A DNA stretch of 64,000 bases from Moellerella sp963519845 (GCA_963519845.1 CAUQNX010000001.1:430778-494777); one strand, 5' to 3'; numbered from the stretch's first letter, positions 1-8,622 are shown. The notes: generated from the sequence alone by a model not told the origin. Numbers and translations: made by a program.

Positions 1-305
1 ACTTTAATTCACTCGATTATTTTAATCACTCACCTCTACTCCCCATTTATACGCAAGCCCCTTATATTCCATTAACAGAACGGGAATGGAAAGTGCTTTT
101 TCTTTTTTGTCGTGGAATTCCAAATAAGTCTATATCTATTGAGGTAGGAATATCTGATAAAACATTAGAAAAAATAATTTATATTATCTATGATAAATTA
201 ATGGTGGTTTCATCACTCGATTTACGTATTCTATGCCGAAAAAATCATTATGACTTATATATTCCAAATTGTTATTTAAACAGCCTTAATTACATTATTC
301 TTTAA
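1..305 (+). CDS. LuxR-type HTH regulator, C-terminal part (5' end outside window)
   Basis: The reading frame is open from base 3 to the stop at 303-305 and has no start of its own, so this is the 3' end of a longer gene. The visible part reads as a LuxR/FixJ-type helix-turn-helix: a 'PLTEREWKVL' opening, then 'GISDKTLEKII' in the recognition-helix position and 'YDKL' at the end, as in families that end in IGxSxxTVxxHxxxIxxKL. It probably binds DNA as a transcription regulator. The sensor or receiver half is not visible, so target and signal cannot be named. An internal ATG at 93 lies inside the HTH domain and is not a plausible start. The codons are AT-rich. Confidence 0.6.
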   Translation, partial: FNSLDYFNHSPLLPIYTQAPYIPLTEREWKVLFLFCRGIPNKSISIEVGISDKTLEKIIYIIYDKLMVVSSLDLRILCRKNHYDLYIPNCYLNSLNYIIL

Positions 306-405
306 TAATGAGTATTTATCCCCCTTCTATCTTTAAAAGAATCATTTAATATCTAAAATTAGAGATAAGACAATAGCTAAATAATACTTTAGTAGGGAAA
401 TAAAT

Positions 406-663
406 ATGGAAAAATATGATTGGCATCCAGCGGATATTATCGCCGCAATAAAAAAACAAGGTACATCTCTCTCCCAAGTATCCCGTCAAGCAGGTTTAGC
501 AGCTTCAACATTATCAAATGCCCTGCAACGTCCATGGCCAAAAGGTGAAGCTATTATTGCTTATCAACTGGGTATCTCACCTATGGAAATATGGCCTTCT
601 CGTTATATCAATAATAAGCTTAATACATTTTGGCTTGCCTTACATAATCACCAATTGAGCTAG
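406..663 (+). CDS. Nlp/Ner-family (SfsB-like) DNA-binding regulator
   Basis: This is an 85-residue protein of the Ner/Nlp family, small phage-Ner-like HTH proteins found singly in enterobacterial chromosomes. The pattern is clear: 'DWHPADIIAAIKKQGTSLS' leads into the HTH 'QVSRQAGLAASTLSNAL', followed by the family's 'RPWPKGEAIIAYQLG' and 'PMEIWPSRY'. The start has an AGGGA ribosome-binding site 8 bases upstream. In E. coli a relative (SfsB/Nlp) affects maltose genes, but that role should not be transferred here. The gene stands alone with AT-rich DNA on both sides. Family assignment is firm; regulatory target is unknown. Confidence 0.8.
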   Translation: MEKYDWHPADIIAAIKKQGTSLSQVSRQAGLAASTLSNALQRPWPKGEAIIAYQLGISPMEIWPSRYINNKLNTFWLALHNHQLS

Positions 664-679
664 TCTACTTCCTTTTCAT

Positions 680-720
680 CAAATTTAAAGTTCTGAAAAG
701 TGCTTAGAACTTTAAATTTG
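680..720. repeat. Perfect 15-bp inverted repeat (hairpin)
   Basis: CAAATTTAAAGTTCT at 680-694 is exactly complementary to 706-720, leaving an 11-base loop. It starts 17 bases after the Nlp-like stop codon, so a transcription-termination or mRNA-end role is likely. There is no T run after either arm, so it is not a classical intrinsic terminator. Confidence 0.6.
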
Positions 721-1103
721 TCCACATAACATTAAACTTAGAAAAATATCTTTCTCAATCTATCGAGTATATTATAAGAAATAGAGGTGAGTATATTCCC
801 CTATAACGAAAACTACGTAAAAATGTAAATTAAAAAAAAACATAAACATTAAGCAATAAATAAAAACTCTGTTTTAGGATACTTTTTATTTTTATAGAGT
901 GTAATTATAGCGGTTAGATATATTAACTTAGCCAGATTAAAATCATATTGCAGAGAAAACAGAGTTGGGAATTGAAGCACAGCAGCTATCCATTGATAGC
1001 TGATACTCTTGATAGATAGTTAGATAGTTAAGAAGAAAAGACAATTTTTTGAATAGTAAGAAGTAACTAGAAGAATGGTTGACCAAAGTCCTCATAAAGA
1101 GAA
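721..1103. other. AT-rich spacer without a recognisable gene
   Basis: The stretch between the hairpin after the Nlp-like gene and the tRNA-Asp terminator is very AT-rich, with A runs near 830-840. Short GATAGNTAG-type direct repeats occur near 1010-1030. No credible coding region or RNA gene was seen. Confidence 0.5.
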
Positions 1104-1130
1104 GCCCCATGTTAATGAATAACATAGGGC
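1104..1130 (-). terminator. Terminator of tRNA-Asp gene
   Basis: On the minus strand an 11-bp stem (GCCCTATGTTA paired with TAACATGGGGC, one G-U pair) with a 5-base loop follows the tRNA by 8 bases and is followed by TTCTCTTT. Confidence 0.75.
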
Positions 1131-1138
1131 TAAATGCT

Positions 1139-1215
1139 TGGCGGAACGGACGGGACTCGAACCCGCGACCCCCTGCGTGACAGGCAGGTATTCTAACCAA
1201 CTGAACTACCGCTCC
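1139..1215 (-). tRNA. aspV: tRNA-Asp (anticodon GUC)
   Basis: The minus strand gives a 77-nt tRNA starting GGAGCGGTAGTTCAG and ending in encoded CCA. The anticodon is GTC within CCTGTCACG, and the T-loop GGTTCGAGTCC is intact. It is nearly identical to E. coli tRNA-Asp. It lies next to dnaQ as aspV does in E. coli. Confidence 0.97.
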
Positions 1216-1330
1216 ACTCTTTGTCCTTGTTAGGACAAAGCGGATATTACGAATGATTGAGTCATTCGTCAATCATTTTTCTATAAAAATGATGCATTTG
1301 GACAGTATTTAACCGAAGACACTGTTTATG

Positions 1331-2095
1331 TTAATGTAATTGAGGATCTTCATCTGCAATTTGCCGCCACAAACAGAGGTTTCCGCCCTTCTTATCCACC
1401 AGATCCAGTCGAGATTGATGTTCAATCAGCTCTTCAGCAGTAGCATAAACCACTTTCAGTCCTGAAGTTGGTCGTACAATACGCTGGATTTCTTGCACTG
1501 ACTGATCGTTGGAATTCTCAGATTCTAATGAAAATGCCAATGATGTCTGTCCACCTGTCATCGCCAAGTAAACATCAGACAAAATTTCAGCATCGAGTAA
1601 AGCGCCATGCAATAGGCGTTTAGAGTTATCGATCATATATCGATCGCATAATGCGTCTAAGTTATTACGCTTACCGGGAAAAAGTACGCGAGCGAGCGCC
1701 AAACTATCGGTTATCTTACAAAATTCAGCCGTTGGTGGAATATCGCGATTTAATTTTCGAAATTCATAGTCCATAAAACCGATATCAAATGATGAGTTAT
1801 GGATAACTAACTCAGCCCCTCGAATAAATTCGAGAAACTCATCGGCTATATCGCCAAAAACCGGTTTATCGAGTAAAAATTCGTCACTGATCCCATGGAT
1901 GCCGAAGGCTTCAGGATCGACCAGTCGATCAGGCTTAATGTACATATGAAAATTACGCCCAGTCAGCCGACGATCAATCACTTCAACCGCGCCTATCTCG
2001 ATAATATTATGGCCTTCATAGTGAACGCCCAGCTTATTCATACCGGTAGTTTCAGTATCAAGTACAATTTGTCGTTTTATCGCCGTGCTCATCAT
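1331..2095 (-). CDS. dnaQ: DNA polymerase III epsilon subunit (3'-5' proofreading exonuclease)
   Basis: DnaQ is the proofreading subunit of the polymerase III core and binds the alpha and theta subunits. The 254-residue product is slightly longer than the 243 of E. coli. It shows Exo I 'VLDTETTG' (Asp13 and Glu15), an Exo II region 'VIHNSSFDIGFMD', and Exo III with 'LHGALLDAEILSDVYL' carrying the catalytic His and Asp. The C-terminal alpha-binding tail 'RLDLVDKKGGNLCLW' is kept and then extended by about ten residues. The gene is divergent from rnhA with 54 bases between the starts, the classical enterobacterial arrangement. Two tandem ATGs are possible starts, differing by one residue. Confidence 0.98.
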   Translation of the reverse strand: MMSTAIKRQIVLDTETTGMNKLGVHYEGHNIIEIGAVEVIDRRLTGRNFHMYIKPDRLVDPEAFGIHGISDEFLLDKPVFGDIADEFLEFIRGAELVIHNSSFDIGFMDYEFRKLNRDIPPTAEFCKITDSLALARVLFPGKRNNLDALCDRYMIDNSKRLLHGALLDAEILSDVYLAMTGGQTSLAFSLESENSNDQSVQEIQRIVRPTSGLKVVYATAEELIEHQSRLDLVDKKGGNLCLWRQIADEDPQLH

Positions 2096-2149
2096 AGTTT
2101 TTTATGTCAGACTAAGGTTTTTAATAATATAAGGGTAAGTCTACCAGAA

Positions 2150-2617
2150 ATGACTAAACAGGTAGAGATTTTCACAGATGGTTCATGTCTTGGTAATCCA
2201 GGTCCCGGTGGCTATGGCGCACTGCTTCGTTATCAACAACATGAAAAAACACTGAGCCAAGGCTTCTTTTTAACGACAAATAACCGTATGGAGTTACTTG
2301 CGGCTATCGTATCTTTAGAATCACTTAAGATGCCCTGTAATATCATCTTAACGACAGATAGCCAATACGTTCGACAAGGTATCACGCAGTGGATACATAA
2401 TTGGAAGCGACGTCAATGGCGTAAAGCGGATAAGTCGCCCGTGGTAAATGTAGATCTATGGAAACGTCTTGATAGCGCAATTACCCCTCATCAGATCGAT
2501 TGGCGTTGGGTTAAAGGTCATGCCGGTCACCCTGAAAATGAGCGCTGTGATGAGTTAGCTAAACAAGCCGCCAATGCCCCGACTGAAGAAGATACTGGAT
2601 ATAAACCCGCTGATTAA
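2150..2617 (+). CDS. rnhA: Ribonuclease HI
   Basis: RNase HI cuts the RNA strand of RNA-DNA hybrids. The start at 2150 gives 155 residues, the same as the E. coli enzyme. The frame is open further upstream into dnaQ, but that part is antisense to dnaQ and not homologous. The active-site carboxylates are visible: 'IFTDGSCLGNPGPGGYGA' (Asp), 'NNRMELLAAI' (Glu), 'TTDSQYVRQGI' (Asp), and the 'VKGHAGHPENERCDELA' motif with the loop His and last Asp. The basic handle 'WKRRQWRK' is present. The stop is 2 bases from the end of the convergent yafS. Confidence 0.98.
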   Translation: MTKQVEIFTDGSCLGNPGPGGYGALLRYQQHEKTLSQGFFLTTNNRMELLAAIVSLESLKMPCNIILTTDSQYVRQGITQWIHNWKRRQWRKADKSPVVNVDLWKRLDSAITPHQIDWRWVKGHAGHPENERCDELAKQAANAPTEEDTGYKPAD

Positions 2618-2619
2618 AC

Positions 2620-3336
2620 TTAGTTATGTTTTTTTATTGACTTAGTTGCGCCCAGTGCATTACCTATTTTCATTCTAGAGCGGCTAAATTTTAATAGCGT
2701 TGGTGTCAATGGACAAGTGCGTTTGCGCGCGACAATGACACTCAGCGCACCAAAATAGTTCGGATGTTGGTTAATCCAGCGCTCTGGACTATGCCAAGGG
2801 AATAGCTGGCAGTTTCTCAGATAAAGTACTTCGTAATTTAAGACGCCGAGCCAGTCAAGAATGCGCAGTGTGGAAAACATTCGTCCACAATAAGGCTGCT
2901 TCTTTCTTAAAATCGGCACGCATTTAGCTAAACCCACTAGACTAAAGGGATTAAGTCCAGAAATCACTAGCCAGCCATCATCAGTCAATACCCGATCTGC
3001 CTCTCTTAACAATTGGTGAGGATCCTCACTGTAAGTTAGCGTATTTATCATTAAGCATACATCTATCGATTTATACTCAAATGGCAGGAGATAGGGGTCA
3101 CCTAGCACATGAAAGCGAGGATCATCATTTCCCATGCTAAACTGATGCGGTATCATGCATGCATCTGTATTAATCTCATGGCTTAAATGGTCTAGCTTAA
3201 GTAGATGACGCCCATACATTCTTGGCAGCCAAGGTTGTAACTCCTGCTCCACGGCAAGGCGATATTGTTTTCCAAACGGGATATCAGACCAACTAACAGG
3301 CATCTTAATCGTTTTTTTAGTACGCGCTGACATCAT
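2620..3336 (-). CDS. yafS: YafS, class I SAM-methyltransferase-like protein
   Basis: This 238-residue protein lies between rnhA and gloB exactly where yafS lies in E. coli. Its central region 'DPHQLLREADRVL' plus 'DGWLVISGLNPFS' matches the family's post-I methyltransferase region. The glycine-rich motif I (GxGxG) that normally binds S-adenosylmethionine is not visible in the N-terminal half, so the enzyme may be altered in cofactor binding. The function is not established. An AAGGGTGA ribosome-binding site precedes the start, which is 37 bases from the divergent gloB start. Confidence 0.9.
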   Translation of the reverse strand: MMSARTKKTIKMPVSWSDIPFGKQYRLAVEQELQPWLPRMYGRHLLKLDHLSHEINTDACMIPHQFSMGNDDPRFHVLGDPYLLPFEYKSIDVCLMINTLTYSEDPHQLLREADRVLTDDGWLVISGLNPFSLVGLAKCVPILRKKQPYCGRMFSTLRILDWLGVLNYEVLYLRNCQLFPWHSPERWINQHPNYFGALSVIVARKRTCPLTPTLLKFSRSRMKIGNALGATKSIKKHN

Positions 3337-3373
3337 AACAATTCACCCTTCATTTTTATTAACAGAGGTAATT

Positions 3374-4129
3374 ATGGAACTGATACAGATCTCTGCTCTA
3401 AACGATAATTATATTTGGTTACTCGTTGATCCTAACAATCAGTGTATCATTGTTGATCCATCAGTGTCAGAACCCATTGTTGAAAAAATAAACACGTTAA
3501 ATCTGACGCCTATCGCAATTTTGCTAACTCATCATCATAGTGATCACGTTGATGGCGTACCTGAATTATTAGCACTTTATCCTGATTTAGCCGTTTTTGG
3601 GCCCGCTGAAACTCAGAGCAAAGGAGCCCAATATATTGTAGATGAAGGCGATTCAGTCAAAATCGGCACCTTTGATCTACAAGTGTTAGCATTTCCCGGC
3701 CATACCCTCGGCCATATTGGCTACTATCAAGCTCCCTACCTCTTTTGTGGTGATACGCTTTTCTCCGCTGGTTGTGGTCGTATTTTCGAAGGAACGCCAG
3801 AGCAAATGTATCATTCGATTGAAAAGATCGCCCAACTTGCGGATGACACTTTAATTTGTTGTGCCCATGAATATACTCAATCTAACCTCAAATTTGCTCA
3901 TCATATATGGCCAGAAAATGAAGCTATAACGAATTATTTACAGATTGTTGATGCAAAGAGGCAAAAACAGCAACCAACAGTACCTAGCACACTGAAAAAA
4001 GAGAAAGAAATAAATTTGTTTCTTAAATGTAATGACAATAACTTACAAAATAAACTATCAATTGGGATAGATAATCCACCACTTAGTATGATCTTTGCTA
4101 AATTACGTCAATTAAAAGATCAATTTTAA
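3374..4129 (+). CDS. gloB: Hydroxyacylglutathione hydrolase (glyoxalase II)
   Basis: GloB hydrolyses S-D-lactoylglutathione to D-lactate and glutathione, the second step of methylglyoxal detoxification in the cytoplasm. The 251-residue product has the metallo-beta-lactamase motif 'THHHSDHVDG', the later ligands in 'PGHTLGHIGYY' and 'CGDTLFSAGCGR', and 'CAHEYTQSNLKFA' with a further metal and substrate His. The C-terminal glutathione-binding domain is present. An AGAGG site lies 7 bases before the ATG. It is followed by mltD on the same strand. Confidence 0.97.
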   Translation: MELIQISALNDNYIWLLVDPNNQCIIVDPSVSEPIVEKINTLNLTPIAILLTHHHSDHVDGVPELLALYPDLAVFGPAETQSKGAQYIVDEGDSVKIGTFDLQVLAFPGHTLGHIGYYQAPYLFCGDTLFSAGCGRIFEGTPEQMYHSIEKIAQLADDTLICCAHEYTQSNLKFAHHIWPENEAITNYLQIVDAKRQKQQPTVPSTLKKEKEINLFLKCNDNNLQNKLSIGIDNPPLSMIFAKLRQLKDQF

Positions 4130-4201
4130 TTTTGATCATTGTGTTATGCGCCTGAGATAAGTATTATTGTTCAACTTCTAAACATGATGAAAATAAGAAC
4201 A

Positions 4202-5557
4202 ATGAAGACAAAAGCGATTTTATTCGCCGTTGTTCTGCTTGCTGGCTGTCAGGCGCCAACTAAACAGGTTAAGCAGAACACCTCTTCAGCAAACTACGTT
4301 ACCAATCAGGTTGCTTCCCATAATAAGGCAGCAAGCAGAAAGGCTCCTTCGATAGAGAACGATCTTTGGGGTTATATAAGTGATGAGCTGAAGATGAATA
4401 TTCCTGAAAATACAAGAGTTCAGGACCAGGCAAACAACTTTTTATCAAAACAAAGCTATCTGCAAGATATTTCATTAAGAGCCGAACCCTATATGTATTG
4501 GATCGTCGATGAAATAAAAGATCGTAGTTTACCGATGGAACTCGCCTTAGTTCCGATCATCGAAAGTTCGTTTAATCCAAAAGCAACATCATCAGCTCAA
4601 GCTGCGGGTCTATGGCAAATTGTCCCTATTACCGCGCGCTCCTACGGTTTGAAACAAGATCAATGGGTCGATGATCGCAGAGACCTTTCCGCCTCAACAA
4701 AAGCCGCTTTTGATTTACTTGAAAATTTAAATATTATGTTTGGCCATGATTGGGAGCTCACTTTAGCGGCTTATAATTGTGGTGAAGGCTGTGTTCTTAA
4801 CGCCATTAAGAAGAATGAAGCGCAAGGACTGCCAACTGATTTTTGGTCTCTATCTTTACCCAAAGAAACCATGCAGTATGTGCCAAAAATCCTAGCATTA
4901 AGTAAGATTATACGCGATAAAGACGAATACCAAATACGCCTGCCCAGCTCGAATAAAAATAGAGCCCTCACCCGCGTTGATGTAGGTCAGCAAATAACCC
5001 TGACACAGGCCGCTGAATTATCAGGATTACCTTCAGAATCTATCGCAGCTTATAATTCCGGTTATAAGAAGGGAGTGACATCGCCAAATGGTCCGCATTA
5101 CATAATGCTACCGACTAACAAAGCGAAACAATTCCAACTGGCACTATCGGATCAAGCCGTTTTAGATGATATACGCATTGCCGTACAGAAAAATAATCAA
5201 CGCTCAATCAAGATACAGCAACAATCGGTCAGCCAATATAAAGTAAAATCTGGTGATACCTTATCTGTTATCGCAAAAAGATTCGGTACTAATCCTAAAC
5301 AAATCCGCCAGCTTAATGGTTTAAAAACCGCCAATAACTTAAAAGTTGGGCAAGTATTAAAAATCAATGGTGTTGCCGTAACCAATGCCAAATCAAAATC
5401 ACAGGCACAATCGTCAAAGTATAAAGTTAGAAAAGGTGACTCTTACTACAGTATAGCTAAGCGCCATGGTATCAAGCTAAAAGACTTAATGAACTGGAAC
5501 TCAGGCGTAAAAATGGCTGATTTAAAACCGGGTGTTACCTTAAACCTATATCTGTAA
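4202..5557 (+). CDS. mltD: Membrane-bound lytic murein transglycosylase D
   Basis: MltD cleaves peptidoglycan glycan strands to 1,6-anhydromuropeptides from the outer membrane. The start at 4202 begins a lipoprotein signal whose lipobox ends 'LLAGC' with Cys16. An in-frame ATG 63 bases earlier would give a non-family extension. The SLT domain carries the catalytic Glu in 'LVPIIESSFNP', followed by 'AAGLWQIVP' and 'AAYNCGEG'. Two LysM repeats form the C-terminus: 'YKVKSGDTLSVIAKRFG' and 'YKVRKGDSYYSIAKRHG'. The length (451) matches E. coli (452). The gene order gloB-mltD is conserved, and a strong terminator follows. Confidence 0.96.
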   Translation: MKTKAILFAVVLLAGCQAPTKQVKQNTSSANYVTNQVASHNKAASRKAPSIENDLWGYISDELKMNIPENTRVQDQANNFLSKQSYLQDISLRAEPYMYWIVDEIKDRSLPMELALVPIIESSFNPKATSSAQAAGLWQIVPITARSYGLKQDQWVDDRRDLSASTKAAFDLLENLNIMFGHDWELTLAAYNCGEGCVLNAIKKNEAQGLPTDFWSLSLPKETMQYVPKILALSKIIRDKDEYQIRLPSSNKNRALTRVDVGQQITLTQAAELSGLPSESIAAYNSGYKKGVTSPNGPHYIMLPTNKAKQFQLALSDQAVLDDIRIAVQKNNQRSIKIQQQSVSQYKVKSGDTLSVIAKRFGTNPKQIRQLNGLKTANNLKVGQVLKINGVAVTNAKSKSQAQSSKYKVRKGDSYYSIAKRHGIKLKDLMNWNSGVKMADLKPGVTLNLYL

Positions 5558-5574
5558 GCCTTTATTATCATTAA

Positions 5575-5615
5575 AGTGAAATCAGTTTTTACCTATAGGC
5601 TGATTTCACTCTTTT
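5575..5615 (+). terminator. Intrinsic terminator after mltD
   Basis: A perfect 11-bp stem AGTGAAATCAG (5575-5585) pairs with 5600-5610, with a 14-base loop, and is followed by CTTTTCT. Confidence 0.8.
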
Positions 5616-6142
5616 CTGTCAAATCACTCAAATAATAATATAAAACATTTATTTAATCGTCACTAATAGCAATATGAGCTTCTTATTTATTTGAGATTAA
5701 TTAACAATACATGCTCTATAATATTTTTTTATTTATTACGTTTTAACACCTATTTTGTCACATTTTCATAAGAAATCAGGAAAAAAAACGGTAAAACAAT
5801 AGAAATATCTACAGACTAACACTTACACAGCTTAATATTTCATTTTTTTGTACTCTATTTATTCTAAAAGTCAAAAAAAACCTACACTAGGGTGGTGACT
5901 TATGTAATAATAATGCTATATTAGATGGCAGTTAATCTCATTCGGATAATTTTCGATAAATAACATTTTACCCATTTAATCACGCACAGCACCCCTATTT
6001 ACTGCTGATGACTTACAAGTGACATAATTGATATATTATCTTTTAAGTTAATTCTGAAATATATTATCAATAGCTAATGGTTTTCATTAATTATTGATAA
6101 TAGTACTGGTAAATGTTGCGAATTGACTGACCGGAGGTGACT
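5616..6142. other. Long AT-rich spacer upstream of tomB-hha
   Basis: This is more than 500 bases of very AT-rich DNA with many A and T tracts and no credible open reading frame. It must hold the tomB-hha promoter. The composition is what nucleoid proteins of the H-NS/Hha group bind, so autoregulation is plausible but inferred. An unusually good Shine-Dalgarno sequence for tomB (GGAGG at 6133-6137) lies at its end. Confidence 0.5.
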
Positions 6143-6514
6143 ATGGATGAATATTCACCCAACAATTATGATATTGCAGAACTAAAGTATTTATGTAACA
6201 GTCTTCAAAATGAAGCTTTATTTACCTTGCGGAAAACTAATACGCATTGGATAAATGATCTGAGTTCACAAAAAAGTGTTAATCTAAATGAGTTAATTGA
6301 ACATGTTGCCGCATTTGTCTGGCGATTCAAGATTAAGTATCCCAATGAGCAACTTATCATCTCACTTGCTGATGAGTACCTTGATGAAACTTATAACCTA
6401 TTTGGAAGCCCATTAATCACATTAAGTGAACTTACTGACTGGAAAAAAATGAATCAACACTTGATTGATGAATTGAATAACGACTTAAAATGCTCAGTAA
6501 CCAAGATCGAATAA
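6143..6514 (+). CDS. tomB: TomB (YbaJ), Hha toxicity modulator
   Basis: TomB is the partner of Hha. In E. coli it reduces Hha toxicity and affects biofilm formation, and oxidation of Hha through Cys18 of TomB has been reported. The start ATG at 6143 is set by GGAGG six bases upstream; a GTG at 6137 overlaps that site. The 123-residue product keeps the N-terminal 'MDEYSPNNYDIAELKYLC', with the cysteine exactly at position 18, and 'LNELIEHVAAF' with 'FKIKYPNE' in the middle. The acidic C-terminal half diverges. It lies 75 bases upstream of hha, in the usual order and orientation. Confidence 0.95.
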   Translation: MDEYSPNNYDIAELKYLCNSLQNEALFTLRKTNTHWINDLSSQKSVNLNELIEHVAAFVWRFKIKYPNEQLIISLADEYLDETYNLFGSPLITLSELTDWKKMNQHLIDELNNDLKCSVTKIE

Positions 6515-6589
6515 GCTTTTTTAACAAGTATTTTATAATCATATAATCAAAATTTTAATTAGCTCCATACCCATGAAAGACAGGATACT

Positions 6590-6793
6590 ATGACCAAAAC
6601 AGACTATCTGATGCGTTTAAGAAAATGTACAACTATTGATACATTAGAACGAGTTATTGAGAAGAATAAATACGAACTGACAGAAGATGAACTTGAACTG
6701 TTCTATTCTGCAGCAGATCATCGCTTAGCTGAACTGACAATGGATAAGCTTTATGATCGCATCCCACCGTCAGTCTGGAAGTTTGTTAGATAA
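6590..6793 (+). CDS. hha: Hha/YmoA-family haemolysin expression modulator
   Basis: This 67-residue nucleoid-associated protein binds H-NS and tunes silencing of AT-rich, horizontally acquired genes. The sequence is strongly conserved: 'KTDYLMRLRKCTTIDTLERVIEKNKYEL' in outline, then 'ELELFYSAADHRLAELTM' and the end 'KLYDRIPPSVWKFVR'. The single Cys in 'RKCTTI' is kept. It follows tomB with its own AGGATA ribosome-binding site, and a hairpin at 6825-6859 ends the unit. It could act on the AT-rich accessory regions in this same window, which is an inference. Confidence 0.97.
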   Translation: MTKTDYLMRLRKCTTIDTLERVIEKNKYELTEDELELFYSAADHRLAELTMDKLYDRIPPSVWKFVR

Positions 6794-6824
6794 AAATTTA
6801 TTTTTAACATCAAATAGTCGTTAA

Positions 6825-6859
6825 CTTTAGCTAATGAGATCTAATTTCATTGGCTAAAG
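6825..6859 (+). terminator. Hairpin after hha
   Basis: CTTTAGCTAATGAGAT at 6825-6840 pairs with 6844-6859 as a 16-base stem with two G-U pairs and a very short loop. No T run follows, so it may end or stabilise the mRNA. Confidence 0.55.
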
Positions 6860-7237
6860 GTGTGATTATTTATGTCAAAATAGACTAATATTTAATTAAT
6901 CATTTCTGTTTTATTTGTTAATATTAATAAATACAAAATCTATTTAATAACCTTTATTAGCATTTATTACTTAAAAATCTAATTTAACTTAATAAGTAAT
7001 AGACACTATTTTTCATTTTTATCTCATTAGAAATGATATAGTTTTATCTTATTTTATTAAGACCCGATCAAAAATTTATCTTGTCGCCCAATTTTAACAT
7101 CCTTAATCATAATAACGGGTATAAAAACAGTTCCCTTTTAATAAATAAGGTAATAATCATTTTATTGATAAGATATTGTTAGATTAGGATAATAAGATTA
7201 ATAAGATTAATCAAATGAATCGAATAAGTACTAGATT
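6860..7237. other. AT-rich spacer between hha and ffs
   Basis: No gene was seen. The stretch is AT-rich with a tandem 9-base repeat AATAAGATT at 7191-7199 and 7200-7208, 30 bases from the 3' end of the 4.5S RNA gene. Rho-dependent or processed ends of both neighbours could lie here. Confidence 0.45.
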
Positions 7238-7351
7238 GGGTGGGAACCCTACCAGCGACATCCCGGCACACACATCCCCTGCCATGGCTGCTTCCTTCCG
7301 GACCTGACCAAGTTAACAAGTTAGCATTGCGGGAGAACCAACAGGGTCCCC
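7238..7351 (-). ncRNA. ffs: 4.5S RNA of the signal recognition particle
   Basis: The minus strand reads a 114-nt 4.5S RNA, the same length as in E. coli. The apical SRP domain GGTCAGGTCCGGAAGGAAGC, including the GGAA tetraloop, is intact, and the 5' arm (CCTGTTGGTTCTCCCGC) and 3' arm (GTGTGCCGGGATGT then CCCACCC) match. It binds Ffh to target inner-membrane proteins cotranslationally. It lies between tomB-hha and tesB, as in related genomes. Confidence 0.97.
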
Positions 7352-7713
7352 ATTGAGTGCTTTATGATAAAGCCTGAGCATTATGCTTTATACCGATACA
7401 AATAGCAAGAAAGCCGCCGCTAAGTGCTGTTTTCTTACCCAATTTGGCCTTAATAGCAAATTAACTGACTTTTATAGGTTTATCCCTCAATAAATTGATG
7501 AATAATTCCGCACATTAGATGACAAATCAGTATATTCGGATTATCCGTCAACTTTAATTTCATAAGTTAATGATAATAAATAGATAATTAACTAATACTC
7601 CTTTTTATTTAAAGTCGATTAAGTTAAATAATAGCACTAAAACTTATACCTATTTTATAGTTTTAATGGGAGAATAATCGCCTATTTCATTCTTGTTTAA
7701 TTGAAGGGTCACT
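7352..7713. other. Spacer holding ffs and tesB promoters
   Basis: The region separates the divergent ffs and tesB genes and must carry both promoters. No coding region was seen. A GAAGGG ribosome-binding site for tesB lies at 7703-7708. Confidence 0.5.
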
Positions 7714-8583
7714 ATGAGTCCAGCATTGCAAAATCTTATTCAATTAATGGAACTCGAAAAAATTGAAGAAGGTCTTTTTCGGGGACAAAGTGAAGATCTT
7801 GGTCTGCCTCAAGTTTTTGGCGGACAAGTCGTCGGCCAAGCCATGTATGCCGCAGAGCAGACAGTGCCAAACGAACGTATGATCAACTCATTCCATAGCT
7901 ACTTTCTACGCCCTGGCGATAGCAGTCGACCAATTATTTATGATGTTGAAAATCTAAGAGACGGTGGTAGTTTTAGCGCTCGCCGAGTTAGCGCTATCCA
8001 AAATGGTAAACCCATCTTTTATATGACCGCCTCTTTTCAAATCCAAGAAGAGGGTTATGAACATCAGAATGTAATGCCGCAGATCCCCGCACCCGAAACA
8101 TTAGTTTCTCAGTCGGTGATTATCGAAAAAATGGCGGCTTATTTGCCTGAAGCGATTAAAAAATTTGCGCTACGTCCTAATCCTTTTGAATTTCGTCCAG
8201 TCGAATTCTATAGCCCTTTTGATAGCCAACCACTTGAGCCCGTACGCTATATTTGGTTTAAATCACAAGGTGAATTACCCGATACACCTTCTCTTCACCA
8301 CTATTTACTCGGTTATGTTTCCGATTATAATTTTCTTCCCACTGCGCTCCAACCTCATGGACGTGGATTTTTGGAAAAAGATTTGCAAGTAGCGACTATT
8401 GATCACTCAATGTGGTTTCACCGCCCATTCAAGCTCGATGAATGGCATCTCTACTCGATAGAGAGCCCATCCGCATCAGGTGGCCGTGGTTTTGTTAAAG
8501 GTCAAATCTATAATCAGAAAGGCCAGTTAATTGCGACTAGTGTGCAGGAAGGATTAATTCGTCAACGTGATAAGTCACTCTAA
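7714..8583 (+). CDS. tesB: Acyl-CoA thioesterase II
   Basis: TesB hydrolyses medium- and long-chain acyl-CoA to free fatty acid and CoA through a double hot-dog fold. The 289-residue product is close to E. coli TesB (286). It shows 'GQSEDLGLPQVFGGQVVGQA' near the N-terminus, 'SFHSYFLRPGD', the catalytic-Asp region 'ATIDHSMWFHRPF', and the second active-site region 'SASGGRGFVKG' and 'ATSVQEGLIR'. It is monocistronic and convergent with amtB. Confidence 0.97.
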   Translation: MSPALQNLIQLMELEKIEEGLFRGQSEDLGLPQVFGGQVVGQAMYAAEQTVPNERMINSFHSYFLRPGDSSRPIIYDVENLRDGGSFSARRVSAIQNGKPIFYMTASFQIQEEGYEHQNVMPQIPAPETLVSQSVIIEKMAAYLPEAIKKFALRPNPFEFRPVEFYSPFDSQPLEPVRYIWFKSQGELPDTPSLHHYLLGYVSDYNFLPTALQPHGRGFLEKDLQVATIDHSMWFHRPFKLDEWHLYSIESPSASGGRGFVKGQIYNQKGQLIATSVQEGLIRQRDKSL

Positions 8584-8589
8584 AAAATA

Positions 8590-8622
8590 AGCAATAAGGC
8601 GGTAATTAGCTGCCTTATTGCT
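8590..8622. terminator. Hairpin between convergent tesB and amtB
   Basis: AGCAATAAGGCGG at 8590-8602 pairs with CTGCCTTATTGCT at 8610-8622 (one G-U). It lies just after the tesB stop. An AAAAAATAA run precedes it, giving U-rich RNA when read from amtB, so it may serve both directions. Confidence 0.7.

Noticed and set aside
943..1272. Open frame across the tRNA-Asp gene
   Set aside because: It reads through the tRNA and its terminator; part of the peptide is simply translated tRNA. No homology or ribosome-binding site.
1895..2149. Longer RnhA start inside dnaQ
   Set aside because: The extra residues are antisense dnaQ; the start at 2150 gives the exact E. coli length.
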